Positions 9,005 through 17,606 are shown, numbered from the stretch's first letter. The stretch: DNA of 64,000 bases from Thiodubiliella sp900128405 (GCA_963682085.1 OY821614.1:1426001-1490000), one strand, 5' to 3'. Notes: generated by a model not told the origin, from the sequence alone. A program made the numbers and translations.

Positions 9005-9439
9005 CCATTTTAAGCAAACCTTACTCACTTCTCACTTAAAGGCATAACACCCAAACTTACCTGATGCGTAAGCGATCATTATTAGGTGCTTTGTGCATGC
9101 CTCTAAGCAGAACCTGAAAACAAGGTAATTATTTTCGTTGAAGATGGTATTTTTTATTAACTATTTGATGATTATTCATATTTATGCAAAGGTCTCAATA
9201 TAATAAAACTTCTTCTCCACCCGAACTATTATTACAGGGAGGCACCTGTATTCCAATATTAAAAATAAAACCTTGTAAAAATTATTATATTTTTACAATC
9301 CTATCAACTTAAAATTAGATTTTTTACTTAATACAATATTTAAGTAAAAATATTTTGTTAATGTTGGCAATTGTTATAAAAAAACGGCAATTAACATAGG
9401 AAACTTATGTGTTTGTCGCTCTATTTTTGATAGTTTGGA
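9005..9439. other. Intergenic region with several strong hairpins
   Basis: No gene is recognisable in these 435 bases between convergent operons. They hold one copy of the dispersed GGTCTC element end (9164-9196). They also hold a run of inverted repeats: a perfect 10-base stem at 9273-9282/9289-9298, a perfect 11-base stem at 9321-9331/9340-9350 (TTTTTACTTAA and its complement), and a further hairpin around ACATAGGAAACTTATGT at about 9396-9412. They may act as bidirectional transcription barriers or be remains of a palindromic mobile element. Confidence 0.6.
9164..9196. repeat. Dispersed GGTCTC-ended repeat, single end
   Basis: This 33-base stretch ends in TTATGCAAAGGTCTC and matches the right arm of the miniature element at 45922-45995 almost base for base. 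No matching left arm (GAGACC...) is found upstream, so it is a solo or decayed copy. Confidence 0.65.
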
Positions 9440-9769
9440 CTAGTGGTTCATTTTGGCAAAAACCTGTTCAATTTTTTGCTCTAAAGCCAGTAAACTAAAG
9501 CCTCGAACTTCTTCGATAAACTTTTGTCCTGTGAAAAATATTTGCACTACGGGTAAGGAAAATACACCATGTTGGGCGCAAATTTCTTGTGTGCATTCAC
9601 AATCAATATAAACCATGGCTAAGGTTGGAAATTTATCAGAAAAATTAGCCTCAATTTGTGGTTTGATGGCTTGGCATACACCACAGTTTGTGCCACCGAA
9701 TAATATCAATATTGCTTCTTTTTCTTGCTTTAAAGTATCTAGTTGCGTTTGGCTGTGAATATTAATCAT
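9440..9769 (-). CDS. Thioredoxin-fold protein
   Basis: 109 residues, a single thioredoxin-like domain. The active-site CxxC is present as GGTNCGVCQAIKP in place of the usual WCGPC, and the cis-proline segment is FSLPVVQIFFTG. Likely a cytoplasmic disulfide reductase or thioredoxin-like accessory protein; no signal peptide. Two extra Cys (CECTQEIC) in the middle are unusual. Last gene of the rnf-queA operon, overlapping the HIT gene by four bases. Confidence 0.8.
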   Translation of the reverse strand: MINIHSQTQLDTLKQEKEAILILFGGTNCGVCQAIKPQIEANFSDKFPTLAMVYIDCECTQEICAQHGVFSLPVVQIFFTGQKFIEEVRGFSLLALEQKIEQVFAKMNH

Positions 9770-10122
9770 AGTTGATTTTTTAGTTGGCTAAAAAATACTT
9801 CAAAACTGGGGAGGTTTAATTGAGATTGTCTTTGTTTTTTACCCCACATGGGTTCAGGAAAATGGCTGTCGGCTTCAAAGCGTGCCATGATGTGCCAGTG
9901 AACTTGTGGCAATAAGTTTCCAAAAGAGGCGATATTAATCTTATCTGCATTGAAATAACTTAACATTAACTTTTCAGTAATATCAATAATTCTAAAAATT
10001 TCACACTTTTCCGCTACTGTGCATTCGCTAAATTCTTTGATTTTTCGTTTGGTAAAAACTTTAATCCAAGGGATTTCGCTGGGTTCTATTGCTACGGTGA
10101 TTAACGCATTTTCATAAATCAT
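9766..10122 (-). CDS. HIT-family nucleotide-binding protein
   Basis: 118 residues. The HIT signature region reads LLPQVHWHIMARFE: two of the three histidines of HxHxHxx are kept and the third position is Ala. This is the pattern I recall for a proteobacterial HIT subfamily with Q(V/L)H(W/V)H(V/I)xAR followed by FPxPxWG (here HFPEPMWG). Probably a small nucleotide hydrolase or binder; the substrate is not predictable. It overlaps queA and the thioredoxin gene by four bases each. Confidence 0.82.
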   Translation of the reverse strand: MIYENALITVAIEPSEIPWIKVFTKRKIKEFSECTVAEKCEIFRIIDITEKLMLSYFNADKINIASFGNLLPQVHWHIMARFEADSHFPEPMWGKKQRQSQLNLPSFEVFFSQLKNQL

Positions 10123-11132
10123 ACTCGTTCCAATAACATTGCATCACCATAGGAAAAAAACCGATAGCGTTCTTTGATGGCGTGTTGGTAAATTTCCATC
10201 ATTTTGGTGTGTCCGATAAGGGCGCTGACTAGCATTAATAAGGAGGATTTGGGTAGGTGGAAGTTGGTAATTAGACTGTCTATGATTTGGAATTGATAGC
10301 CGGGGTAAATGAAAATATTGGTTTCCCCTTGTTGGGCGATGAGTTTGCCATTTTTAAGGCTGGATTCTAGGACGCGAACAGTGGTTGTTCCGATGGCAAT
10401 AATGCGTCCGCCATTGGCTTTGGTTTGGTTGATTTTATCAACGGTTGATTGGTTGATTTCAAATATTTCGCTGTGCATGGTGTGGTCTTTAATGTTGTCG
10501 GTTTTAACGGGGACGAATGTGCCTGCACCAACATGGAGTGTTACAAATGCGTGGTTGATACCTTTATTTTTTAACTTTGTTAATAATTTGTCGTCAAAAT
10601 GTAGTCCTGCGGTTGGGGCGGCGACGGCACCGTCTTTTTGTGCATAAACGGTTTGATAACGGTCTAAATCTTGCTGGCTGTCTGTGCGTTCAATGTAGGG
10701 TGGTAAAGGGATGTGCCCAACATTTTCTAGTAATGTAAGTAGTGAATCGGTGGCAAATTCAAGTGTGTAAAAACTGCCTTGTTTGTTTAGGACTGTTGCG
10801 GTTTCGCCATTTTCAAGTGTGATTTTACTGCCCATTTGTGGTGCTCTGCTGGCTCTAATCATTGCCAATGCTTGATTTTCATCCAGAAGGCGTTCAATCA
10901 TAATTTCAACTTTGCCTCCTGTTGCTTTTGCACCAAATAAACGCGCAGGAATGACCTTAGTGTTATTCATAACCAACAAATCGCCTGATTGAAGAAAATC
11001 GGCTATTTGATTAAATTGTGCATCTATAATACTTGATTGTCCGATTAAAAGTCGTGAATCCGTTCTATTTTTTGGTGGATTTTGGGCGATGAGTTCGGTA
11101 GGCAGATTAAAGTCAAATGCTTTTAATTGCAT
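10119..11132 (-). CDS. queA: S-adenosylmethionine:tRNA ribosyltransferase-isomerase
   Basis: 337 residues, standard length. QueA converts preQ1 at the wobble position of GUN-anticodon tRNAs to epoxyqueuosine. Family motifs are MQLKAFDFNLPTELIAQ, MNNTKVIPARLFG, GAVAAPTAGLHFD and VTLHVGAGTFVPV. It overlaps rnfG by 10 bases on one side and the HIT gene by four on the other, so it shares the rnf transcript. It sits where rnfE would be expected after rnfG. Confidence 0.96.
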   Translation of the reverse strand: MQLKAFDFNLPTELIAQNPPKNRTDSRLLIGQSSIIDAQFNQIADFLQSGDLLVMNNTKVIPARLFGAKATGGKVEIMIERLLDENQALAMIRASRAPQMGSKITLENGETATVLNKQGSFYTLEFATDSLLTLLENVGHIPLPPYIERTDSQQDLDRYQTVYAQKDGAVAAPTAGLHFDDKLLTKLKNKGINHAFVTLHVGAGTFVPVKTDNIKDHTMHSEIFEINQSTVDKINQTKANGGRIIAIGTTTVRVLESSLKNGKLIAQQGETNIFIYPGYQFQIIDSLITNFHLPKSSLLMLVSALIGHTKMMEIYQHAIKERYRFFSYGDAMLLERV

Positions 11133-11731
11133 AATTTTTTGCTAAATAGGCAAGGCTTGTTGAACAACTCCAAAACTTGATAAGTGGCAGTAACAATGGC
11201 ACGGGGAGTTATGGTGGCACCTGTAAAGGCATCAAATGTGCCACCGTCTCGTTTGACTTTCCACTGGTTTTTATTGAGATTGGACAAAGACAAGCCTTTA
11301 AATTGTTTAATCCAATTTGATTTTTTTAACTCAATTTTATCACCCAAACCCGGTGTTTCCTTATGTGCAATCACACGAACGCCTAAGAGTTTTTTATCCA
11401 CGCTAACACCTGTTAACAGACGAATATTGCCGCTATAACCATTTGGATAAGCATGTTCAATTAAATAGGCAAAGGTTTTATTTTTCTTCTTAGCAGGATA
11501 AATACCGATGGTTTGTTTAATGCCGTGCAATGTGATTTCTTTTAAAAATTTATCTTGCAGAATGTCATTATCATAATTTTCAACCAATTCTCCAAGACGC
11601 TGAATTAATAATTGTGCTTCATTGTGTTTGATTTGCTCCTCGGTAGAGTTATATATTAATGCGACTAAAAATACACTAATGGCAGTGAATATAAAGAGTA
11701 ATGCACCTGCTTTTAACATTGATTTAATCAT
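11123..11731 (-). CDS. rnfG: Rnf complex subunit G
   Basis: 202 residues: one N-terminal membrane anchor (about residues 8-27) and a periplasmic FMN-binding domain. The covalent flavin attachment motif SGAT-type is visible as TGATITPRAI, the Thr being the FMN-linked residue. RnfG passes electrons within the ion-translocating ferredoxin:NAD+ oxidoreductase. Three bases separate it from rnfD upstream. Confidence 0.93.
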   Translation of the reverse strand: MIKSMLKAGALLFIFTAISVFLVALIYNSTEEQIKHNEAQLLIQRLGELVENYDNDILQDKFLKEITLHGIKQTIGIYPAKKKNKTFAYLIEHAYPNGYSGNIRLLTGVSVDKKLLGVRVIAHKETPGLGDKIELKKSNWIKQFKGLSLSNLNKNQWKVKRDGGTFDAFTGATITPRAIVTATYQVLELFNKPCLFSKKLCN

Positions 11732-11734
11732 CTG

Positions 11735-12685
11735 CTATCCTGACTTTCCAAAAATTCTAGGCTGTGTGTAATAGTCAATCAATGGCACGGTAATATTCAT
11801 CAACAATACGGCAAAAGCAACACTGTCTGGATAATTACCAAAGGTGCGAATGATGACAATAAGCATACCTATTAAAAAACCATAAATCAGCCGTCCCTTT
11901 GGTGTGGTGCTGGCTGAGACTGGGTCAGTGGCAATAAAAAATGCACCTAACATTGTGCCACCCAGCATTAAGTGGTTTTGCACAGGTAGGTAGTGTTCGC
12001 TGTTGCTTAATGATAAGAAAAATGCTGTTACCACTATGCCCAATAAAAAAGCGCTTGGAATTTGCCAAAAGATAACTCGGCGTATAAGTAAATACAGTCC
12101 GCCTAGCAAAAATCCCATATTAACCCACGCTTGAGCCGTTGAATGTGCACTCATTTCGCTCATCATTTTGCCTAACGCTAGTTGAGTTTTCACCTCGTCT
12201 AACTGTGTTGCCCCACTTAGTGCATCAGCAGGACTGAGGTTAAAAATTACCTCAAATGCTTGACTAAAATTAACAAATTCACCTGCCCATGTGGTCATTT
12301 GCAATGGGTAAGAAATCAGCAAAAAAGCATAGCCTAGCATCGCTGGGTTAAATGGATTGTTGCCCAATCCGCCATACAATTGCTTGCCAAAAATAATCGC
12401 AAAACTCACGCCTACGACAACCACCCACCATGGTGCAATACTTGGAATTGACACGGCCAGTAAAATTGCCGTTAACACTGCTGAGCCATCGCTAATGGCA
12501 GGCACAATAGGCCGTTTTCTTATTTTTAAAAAGAGTGATTCTGTTGCAATTGCCACCACCACAGCCAAGACAATTTGCACAATAACACCCCAGCCAAAGA
12601 AAGTGAAAATCGCAATTATGCCTAACGCTAAAGCGTAAATCACTTGACGCATCATTTGTGAGGTTGAATTAAATATTGCTGTCAT
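11735..12685 (-). CDS. rnfD: Rnf complex subunit D
   Basis: 316 residues, polytopic membrane protein of the RnfD/NqrB family with about nine hydrophobic segments. The FMN attachment motif is SGATQLD (about residue 156), and the conserved GGLGNNPFNPAMLGYAFLL and TDPVSASTTPKGR blocks are present. Its start overlaps the end of rnfC by four bases. Confidence 0.95.
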   Translation of the reverse strand: MTAIFNSTSQMMRQVIYALALGIIAIFTFFGWGVIVQIVLAVVVAIATESLFLKIRKRPIVPAISDGSAVLTAILLAVSIPSIAPWWVVVVGVSFAIIFGKQLYGGLGNNPFNPAMLGYAFLLISYPLQMTTWAGEFVNFSQAFEVIFNLSPADALSGATQLDEVKTQLALGKMMSEMSAHSTAQAWVNMGFLLGGLYLLIRRVIFWQIPSAFLLGIVVTAFFLSLSNSEHYLPVQNHLMLGGTMLGAFFIATDPVSASTTPKGRLIYGFLIGMLIVIIRTFGNYPDSVAFAVLLMNITVPLIDYYTQPRIFGKSG

Positions 12686-14172
12686 ACTTTATCCTGTTTT
12701 GTTTTTTTAACCCTTGCCATGGCTTGTGCTATTTTGTCTTTTTGCACTTTGTCGTTTGCCATTTTTTTCTTCAATTCTATTTTTTTCTTTGCCATCATTT
12801 CAGCGCGTTCTTGCTTGTTTCTCTCCAAGCGATATTCCCTAAATTCAAATCGCTCTCTGGCAACATCAGTTTTGTGCTTTTCTCTCGTTTGCTTATGATA
12901 CAGTGCCTTAGCAAAAGAAAAATACGCAACCAGTGGAATGTGGCTCGGACACACAACATCGCAACAACGACATTCAATACAATCTCTTAAATTATAATCC
13001 ATTGCCCTTTTGCTCTGCTCGCTCTTAGCGTGCCAATAAAGTTGCTGTGGTAACAAGCCAACAGGACAGACTTGATTACATTGCCCACAACGAATACATT
13101 CTTGAACATGGGGTTTGGCTCTTGTATGATTAACAAAAATACAATTGCTAATCTTACAAATAGGCACATCAAGCGTTGCCACATCAACGCCCATCATCAT
13201 ACCGCCCATACGAATATTATGTTGCTTATTATCAGGTTTGGACAAAGCCACAATATGGGCAAATGATGTGCCTAAACGCACGGCAAAATTATTCGGCACA
13301 ACACCATCTCCTGTTACCGTTACAATTCTAGAAATCAGTGGCTTATTCTCAATCACGGCATCAAAAATAGCCTTACTGGTGGCAACATTTTGACAAACAA
13401 AACCCTTGTCGGTGGCAAATCCGCCTGATGGAATTTCAACATCAAACAAAGTTTTGATTAATAACTTTTCCGCACCAGAAGTGTATTTAGTAGGAATTTG
13501 AACAAGGCTAATTTTGTCATTATGATTAAACATTAACAACGATTGGTAGGCTTCTGGTTTATCATCTTCAATAGCAATAATTGCTTGCTTTGCGCCACTA
13601 ATATGTAGCAAAATCTCCACGCCACGCACCACTTCTCGCGGATAATGTTGCATTAAGGCATCATCACACATAATCCCCGGCTCACATTCAGTGGCATTAA
13701 TAACTAGCGTATGGCAATCAAGTGATTTACTGAGTTTTGAATGTGTGGGAAACCCTGCACCACCCAAGCCGATAATGCCCGATTGTTGTATATATTCAAT
13801 CAAAGTTTCACGCGAACAATGCAAAAAATCGCCATAATTTTCACGCTCAATCCACTCATCTTTGCCATCAGATTGAATGGTAATACATTTTGATTTCAAA
13901 CCAGATTTATGTGGAATAATTTGCTCATCAATTGCCACCACCATGCCAGAAATTGAGGCGTGAATAGACACACAAAATGCATCTTGTGTTTGTGCAATCA
14001 CCTGTCCTGTCAACACTTTATCACCCACTGCAACACAAGGTATCGCCTCACCACCTATGCGTTGTTGTAATGGCAATACAACTTTATCGGGTAACGGTGC
14101 TTGCACGATTTCTACCTTATCTACAGGATAGGGATTGGTCATCACGATGCCGTTATTCAAGGTATTAAGCAT
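12682..14172 (-). CDS. rnfC: Rnf complex subunit C
   Basis: 496 residues. The NADH/FMN-binding NuoF-like portion (GLGGAGFPTHSKLS, INATECEPGIMCDD) is followed by two 4Fe-4S motifs, CIRCGQCNQVCPVGL and CIECRCCDVVCPSHIPL. The C-terminal tail is short and lysine rich, much shorter than the long alanine/lysine extension of E. coli RsxC. Peripheral cytoplasmic subunit. An in-frame ATG 10 codons in (MTNPYPVDK) is an alternative start. It overlaps rnfB by 8 bases. Confidence 0.95.
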   Translation of the reverse strand: MLNTLNNGIVMTNPYPVDKVEIVQAPLPDKVVLPLQQRIGGEAIPCVAVGDKVLTGQVIAQTQDAFCVSIHASISGMVVAIDEQIIPHKSGLKSKCITIQSDGKDEWIERENYGDFLHCSRETLIEYIQQSGIIGLGGAGFPTHSKLSKSLDCHTLVINATECEPGIMCDDALMQHYPREVVRGVEILLHISGAKQAIIAIEDDKPEAYQSLLMFNHNDKISLVQIPTKYTSGAEKLLIKTLFDVEIPSGGFATDKGFVCQNVATSKAIFDAVIENKPLISRIVTVTGDGVVPNNFAVRLGTSFAHIVALSKPDNKQHNIRMGGMMMGVDVATLDVPICKISNCIFVNHTRAKPHVQECIRCGQCNQVCPVGLLPQQLYWHAKSEQSKRAMDYNLRDCIECRCCDVVCPSHIPLVAYFSFAKALYHKQTREKHKTDVARERFEFREYRLERNKQERAEMMAKKKIELKKKMANDKVQKDKIAQAMARVKKTKQDKV

Positions 14173-14707
14173 ATGTTACCTCATTTATATCTGGCATATA
14201 ATTCTTGACTGTTTGTTGCGTTTCTTTAATATAAATACAATCCACAGGACACACTGGAATGCACAAATCACAACCCGTGCATTCGTCTTCAATCACTGTT
14301 GTCATTACCTTAGAAGCACCCACAAAAGCATCCACAGGGCAAGCCTGAATGCACAAAGTGCAACCAATGCAAACTTGCTCATCAACCACCACTACATGGT
14401 CAGTTGTATTTTCTCCAAATTCTTCATTCAACAACAGTGTTTCCACATCCAGCAACTGTGCCAAAGCATCTGCACCATCTTGTCCACCGGGAGGGCATTG
14501 ATTAATTTGCGCCTCGCCCTTGGCAATTGCCTCGGCATAAGGGCGACATCCTGCAAAATCACATTGCCCACATTGAGTTTGTGGCAAAAGTGCATCAATT
14601 TGATCCACCAATGGATTGCCTTTAACCTTAAACTTAATCGTAGCATAACCTAACAATAACCCTAAAATTAAAGACAAAATAGAAAAAATAAGAATAGAAT
14701 CAAGCAT
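14165..14707 (-). CDS. rnfB: Rnf complex subunit B (ferredoxin-like)
   Basis: 180 residues: an N-terminal membrane helix (about residues 3-24), a 4Fe-4S motif (LPQTQCGQCDFAGCRPYAEA) and a double 4Fe-4S ferredoxin domain (CIGCTLCIQACPVDA and CTGCDLCIPVCPVDC). It accepts electrons from ferredoxin and passes them towards RnfC/D. Located 6 bases after rnfA. Confidence 0.95.
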   Translation of the reverse strand: MLDSILIFSILSLILGLLLGYATIKFKVKGNPLVDQIDALLPQTQCGQCDFAGCRPYAEAIAKGEAQINQCPPGGQDGADALAQLLDVETLLLNEEFGENTTDHVVVVDEQVCIGCTLCIQACPVDAFVGASKVMTTVIEDECTGCDLCIPVCPVDCIYIKETQQTVKNYMPDINEVTYA

Positions 14708-14713
14708 ACAAAG

Positions 14714-15289
14714 TCATGCCAATCCAATAAAGCCCATAAACGCCATTGACATCAGCCCAGCGGTAATAAGTGCAATTGGCACCCCCTGAAACACAACAGG
14801 CACATCCGCCCCCTCAATATGCTCACGAATACTTGAAAATAATACCAATACAAAAGAAAAGCCAACCGCCGCACCAAAACCATACACGGCTGATGCCAAA
14901 AATCCATTATCTTGATTAACATTTAATAACGCCACGCCTAACACCGCACAATTTGTCGTAATCAATGGCAAAAACACCCCCAAAGACTGATGTAAAACAG
15001 GAGAAGTCTTGTTGACTACTAGTTCCGTAAAGCCTACCACACCTGCAATCGTAACAATAAAAGCAATGGTTCTCAGATATTCCAACTCAAATGGAATTAA
15101 AATATAAGCATTAATCAAATAACTGCTCACGCTCGCCAAAGTCAGCACAAAAGTCGTGGCAAAACCCATACCAATTGCCGTATCAATTTGCTTAGATACG
15201 CCCATAAATGGACACAAGCCTAGAAATTTCACTAAGACAAAATTGTTCACCAAAATGGTGCTAACGAGAATTAAAACATATTCATTCAT
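14714..15289 (-). CDS. rnfA: Rnf complex subunit A
   Basis: 191 residues from the ATG at 15289 (MNEYVLILVSTILVNNFVLV), which matches the family's start; a longer reading to 15334 adds a non-conserved leader. Six membrane segments and the conserved KFLGLCPFMG, TTNCAVLGVALLN and GFGAAVGFSFVLVLFSSIRE are present. First gene of the rnfABCDG operon. The paralogous membrane subunit RnfE is not found anywhere in the window. Confidence 0.95.
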   Translation of the reverse strand: MNEYVLILVSTILVNNFVLVKFLGLCPFMGVSKQIDTAIGMGFATTFVLTLASVSSYLINAYILIPFELEYLRTIAFIVTIAGVVGFTELVVNKTSPVLHQSLGVFLPLITTNCAVLGVALLNVNQDNGFLASAVYGFGAAVGFSFVLVLFSSIREHIEGADVPVVFQGVPIALITAGLMSMAFMGFIGLA

Positions 15290-15299
15290 AAAAGACTCA

Positions 15300-15641
15300 T
15301 CATAATAACTCACATAAAGCCCGACGAATATCATCTAATTCATGGGTGGCGATACTTGCAACTTTATGTTTAATTCTATTCTTTGATAGAGAACGAATTT
15401 CATAAATACAAGCATCTGAATCTTGTCTTAATTTATCTCGCTTATTGATGAAATAACGATAGGGGGAATTGTCTTTAATAATAACGCTTGAGAGTGGCAC
15501 GACAACGATGGTTGAAAAAAGCGTTATATCTTGATTGTCGCTGAGAATAACTGCAGGTCTTAATTTGCCAATTTCACCCACTTTAACTGGGTCAAAATTA
15601 ACCAAGTGAATATCCCCTTTGTTAAAATCACTCAATGCCAT
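15300..15641 (-). CDS. MazF/PemK-like mRNA-interferase toxin
   Basis: About 113 residues from the ATG at 15641 (a TTG two codons upstream is possible). The MazF/PemK fold is suggested by FNKGDIHLVNFDPV..GEIGKLRPAVILSDN, VVVPLSS and a C-terminal EIRSLSKNRI...ATHELDDIRRALCELL. In this family such proteins cleave single-stranded RNA. It overlaps the upstream antitoxin-like gene, the usual antitoxin-then-toxin order, and ends just before the rnfA start. Whether it is active cannot be told. Confidence 0.82.
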   Translation of the reverse strand: MALSDFNKGDIHLVNFDPVKVGEIGKLRPAVILSDNQDITLFSTIVVVPLSSVIIKDNSPYRYFINKRDKLRQDSDACIYEIRSLSKNRIKHKVASIATHELDDIRRALCELL

Positions 15642-15879
15642 CTCCAACGCTGTTATCGCTAATTGGATCTAACTTTTGTGCATTAGCGGCTTTGATGCCA
15701 TTTTGTAAGCGCTTTTTCTTTTGCAATTCGCTTAAAAACTTTAAAAAATCAGTTTTAAAAGATTTTGGCACAAAATAACCAATCTCTTGTTTTTTTCTGC
15801 CATCAATAATATTAATCACCTCATCAGTTTGGAAAAAATCAACTGATTTACGCATATCTGCCATCGTTGCTCGCAACAT
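15628..15879 (-). CDS. Antitoxin of the MazF-like pair
   Basis: About 83 residues from the ATG at 15879, which has a good Shine-Dalgarno (AGAGGT, six bases upstream); a longer reading to 15912 has none. The protein is small and basic in the middle (KTDFLKFLSELQKKKRLQNG) and acidic at the C-terminus. It resembles short DNA-binding antitoxins only in size, charge and position. It overlaps the toxin gene by 14 bases. A TATAAT box lies at 15911-15916. Confidence 0.65.
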   Translation of the reverse strand: MLRATMADMRKSVDFFQTDEVINIIDGRKKQEIGYFVPKSFKTDFLKFLSELQKKKRLQNGIKAANAQKLDPISDNSVGDGIE

Positions 15880-15910
15880 AATTACCTCTTTTGTCAAATC
15901 ATTATGTAAC

Positions 15911-15916
15911 ATTATA
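15911..15916 (-). promoter_or_regulatory. -10 box of the toxin-antitoxin/rnf region
   Basis: A perfect TATAAT on the minus strand, 32 bases upstream of the antitoxin start. No convincing -35 is seen at 16-18 bases. It may drive the toxin-antitoxin pair and, by read-through, the rnf operon. Confidence 0.45.
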
Positions 15917-15937
15917 ACGCAATATTAAAATCACAAA

Positions 15938-16038
15938 GAAATTTTTGTATAAACAGGAACGATTGACAAATTCACTTTTTACCAAGTAGGTAAAAAGTGA
16001 ATTCTTGTTAATCATTCATAATTTTATACAAAGGTCTC
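15938..16038. mobile_element. Palindromic miniature element, 101 bp, degenerate
   Basis: The core is a perfect 15-base inverted repeat, AATTCACTTTTTACC at 15969-15983 and its complement at 15989-16003, with a 5-base loop. The outer ends are also inverted: TTTGTATAAA on the left and TTTATACAAAGGTCTC on the right. The right end matches the terminal repeat of the 45922-45995 element; the left end has decayed to GAAATTTTTG. A second GGTCTC copy follows at 16046-16051. No coding capacity, so it looks like a non-autonomous (MITE-type) element. Confidence 0.65.
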
Positions 16039-16050
16039 CATATAAAGGTC

Positions 16051-16785
16051 TCACAAAATAACTTTCAACAAACCAAATGAACTAATTAACAGTAACGCTG
16101 CCCCAACCCAGCGCTTAAATAACGCATCATTTTGAATGATTTTGTCATGTAATTTCAGCCCTATCAGATGTCCAATTGTTGCCACAGGAATCAACAACAA
16201 TGACAACTGCCAATCAATGACTACCCCAAATGCCACAAAAGTACTCATCTTAATTCCCACCAAAATCAACCACAGCACAAACAGCGTGTTGCGCAAATAT
16301 TCCTTCGCCACATAACGCATATATACTGCCACTATCAACGGGGCACCCGTAAGTGAAGTGCCTGCTACATAACCACCTAGAATTAACAAAAATTTATCTA
16401 CCCACGGCTGATGTGAAGTGATTTTTTGATTAAAAACCCAAATAACAGCATAAAAAATCGTAATCGAATACACAAATATAATCATCACTTTATCAGGCAA
16501 TGCAATCAACCCAAACACCCCGACCAAAGTTGGCGGAATAATCCAAATAAGCGACTGCTTAAGATACGCCCAATCAACCTTTTTAATTGATTTATATAAA
16601 GTTAATGACGAAAAAAACAACAGATGAATGCCAATCACAGGCAACCAATAAACTGGCGATGCCCCTATCAACAACATCAATGGCAATCCCAATGCTGCAC
16701 CACCAAATCCAAGCCCCGTACGCACAAATCCTGCCCACATAAAAATCAGGCTCACTAAAATCAACTCAGTTGTTGAAAAATCCAT
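16051..16785 (-). CDS. TauE/SafE-family sulfite exporter-like membrane protein
   Basis: 244 residues with about eight hydrophobic segments. The TauE/SafE duplicated motif is visible as GFVRTGLGFGGAALGLPLMLL near the N-terminus and GGYVAGTSLTGAPLIVAVYM in the middle. Members export sulfite, sulfoacetate or other organosulfur anions; in a sulfur oxidiser a sulfite role is plausible but inferred. Its stop codon overlaps the GGTCTC repeat at 16046-16051 (TGA shares bases with the element's GAGACC). Confidence 0.88.
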   Translation of the reverse strand: MDFSTTELILVSLIFMWAGFVRTGLGFGGAALGLPLMLLIGASPVYWLPVIGIHLLFFSSLTLYKSIKKVDWAYLKQSLIWIIPPTLVGVFGLIALPDKVMIIFVYSITIFYAVIWVFNQKITSHQPWVDKFLLILGGYVAGTSLTGAPLIVAVYMRYVAKEYLRNTLFVLWLILVGIKMSTFVAFGVVIDWQLSLLLIPVATIGHLIGLKLHDKIIQNDALFKRWVGAALLLISSFGLLKVIL

Positions 16786-17087
16786 TATTTGTTACACCTT
16801 TGCATTAAAAAGCGTTCATTCTTTTAATGAATGAAGTTAATATTGAGTAAAAAATAGAATTTTACCTTGAATTTACTTGATAGAAAAAGAAAAAATACAT
16901 TGTTTTTACGCATTCCATAAGATAACATTTCCTCATGAAATAGCCTATATTAATAGTTTTGTTGTTTGCTGGTTACTTACCCTAGATTGTTGTAGATAGG
17001 TAGTTAACGGTTGACGGTTGTTTAATTTACACTAACCCTTTTATATTTATACTTTACAAAAGTGCCGTTAGCGTTTTTGCGTATCAA
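16786..17087. other. Intergenic region, no feature seen
   Basis: About 300 AT-rich bases between tauE and the next minus-strand gene. I see no open reading frame of note, no RNA gene and no convincing terminator; the tauE promoter must lie at its left end. Confidence 0.5.
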
Positions 17088-17591
17088 CTATAAATCAAAT
17101 AATGTGTCTTGCAGACCCCCATTACTTTTATATACTAATTGTTCTAATAAAACTGTAACAAGAAAAAAGTGTATACCCGAAATATTAGATAAAGCATTTA
17201 TTATGTCAATATATGAGTGTTTAGATAATTGTATTGGGCTATCTACGGTTTTACCCCCAACTGTTGCGCCTCTTAAAAATACGATCACCACATGAAAACC
17301 AATAACTGCATTAGGATAATTTGATATTTTTTTTATATCTTCATCAAGTATACCTAAACTGCTACTGATGGGTCTTTCAGAAATAAAATCGCACAGGAAC
17401 CTCGCTGCTTTTTTAAAGACATTAGAATTTTCTAACCCATCAACACACGGAAAATCCACCCCTAACTGGTTAACTATAGCAAAAACTTTATTCTCATCAT
17501 AGTTAATTTTTATCTTGTTGGCTTTAGCATAGGAATCAATTAAGGTACATATTGCAATATAGTCTGTTTGATTATTACCCGTGAAAATCAT
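17088..17591 (-). CDS. Hypothetical protein, 167 residues
   Basis: I do not recognise this protein. It is soluble and moderately acidic, with no clear motif. A hydrophobic stretch (GFHVVIVFLRGATVG, about residues 98-112) and another near IHFFLVTVLLEQLV suggest a globular core rather than membrane helices. Codon use is AT-rich. It is separated from the two small genes to its right by a terminator at 17607-17631, so it is transcribed on its own. Possibly an accessory gene acquired by transfer. Confidence 0.6.
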   Translation of the reverse strand: MIFTGNNQTDYIAICTLIDSYAKANKIKINYDENKVFAIVNQLGVDFPCVDGLENSNVFKKAARFLCDFISERPISSSLGILDEDIKKISNYPNAVIGFHVVIVFLRGATVGGKTVDSPIQLSKHSYIDIINALSNISGIHFFLVTVLLEQLVYKSNGGLQDTLFDL

Positions 17592-17606
17592 ATATTTTAT
17601 CCAAAA

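Noticed and set aside
12676..12990. Cys/Phe-rich open frame opposite rnfC
   Set aside because: It is antisense to the lysine-rich rnfC tail and the ferredoxin motifs; composition follows from the opposite strand.
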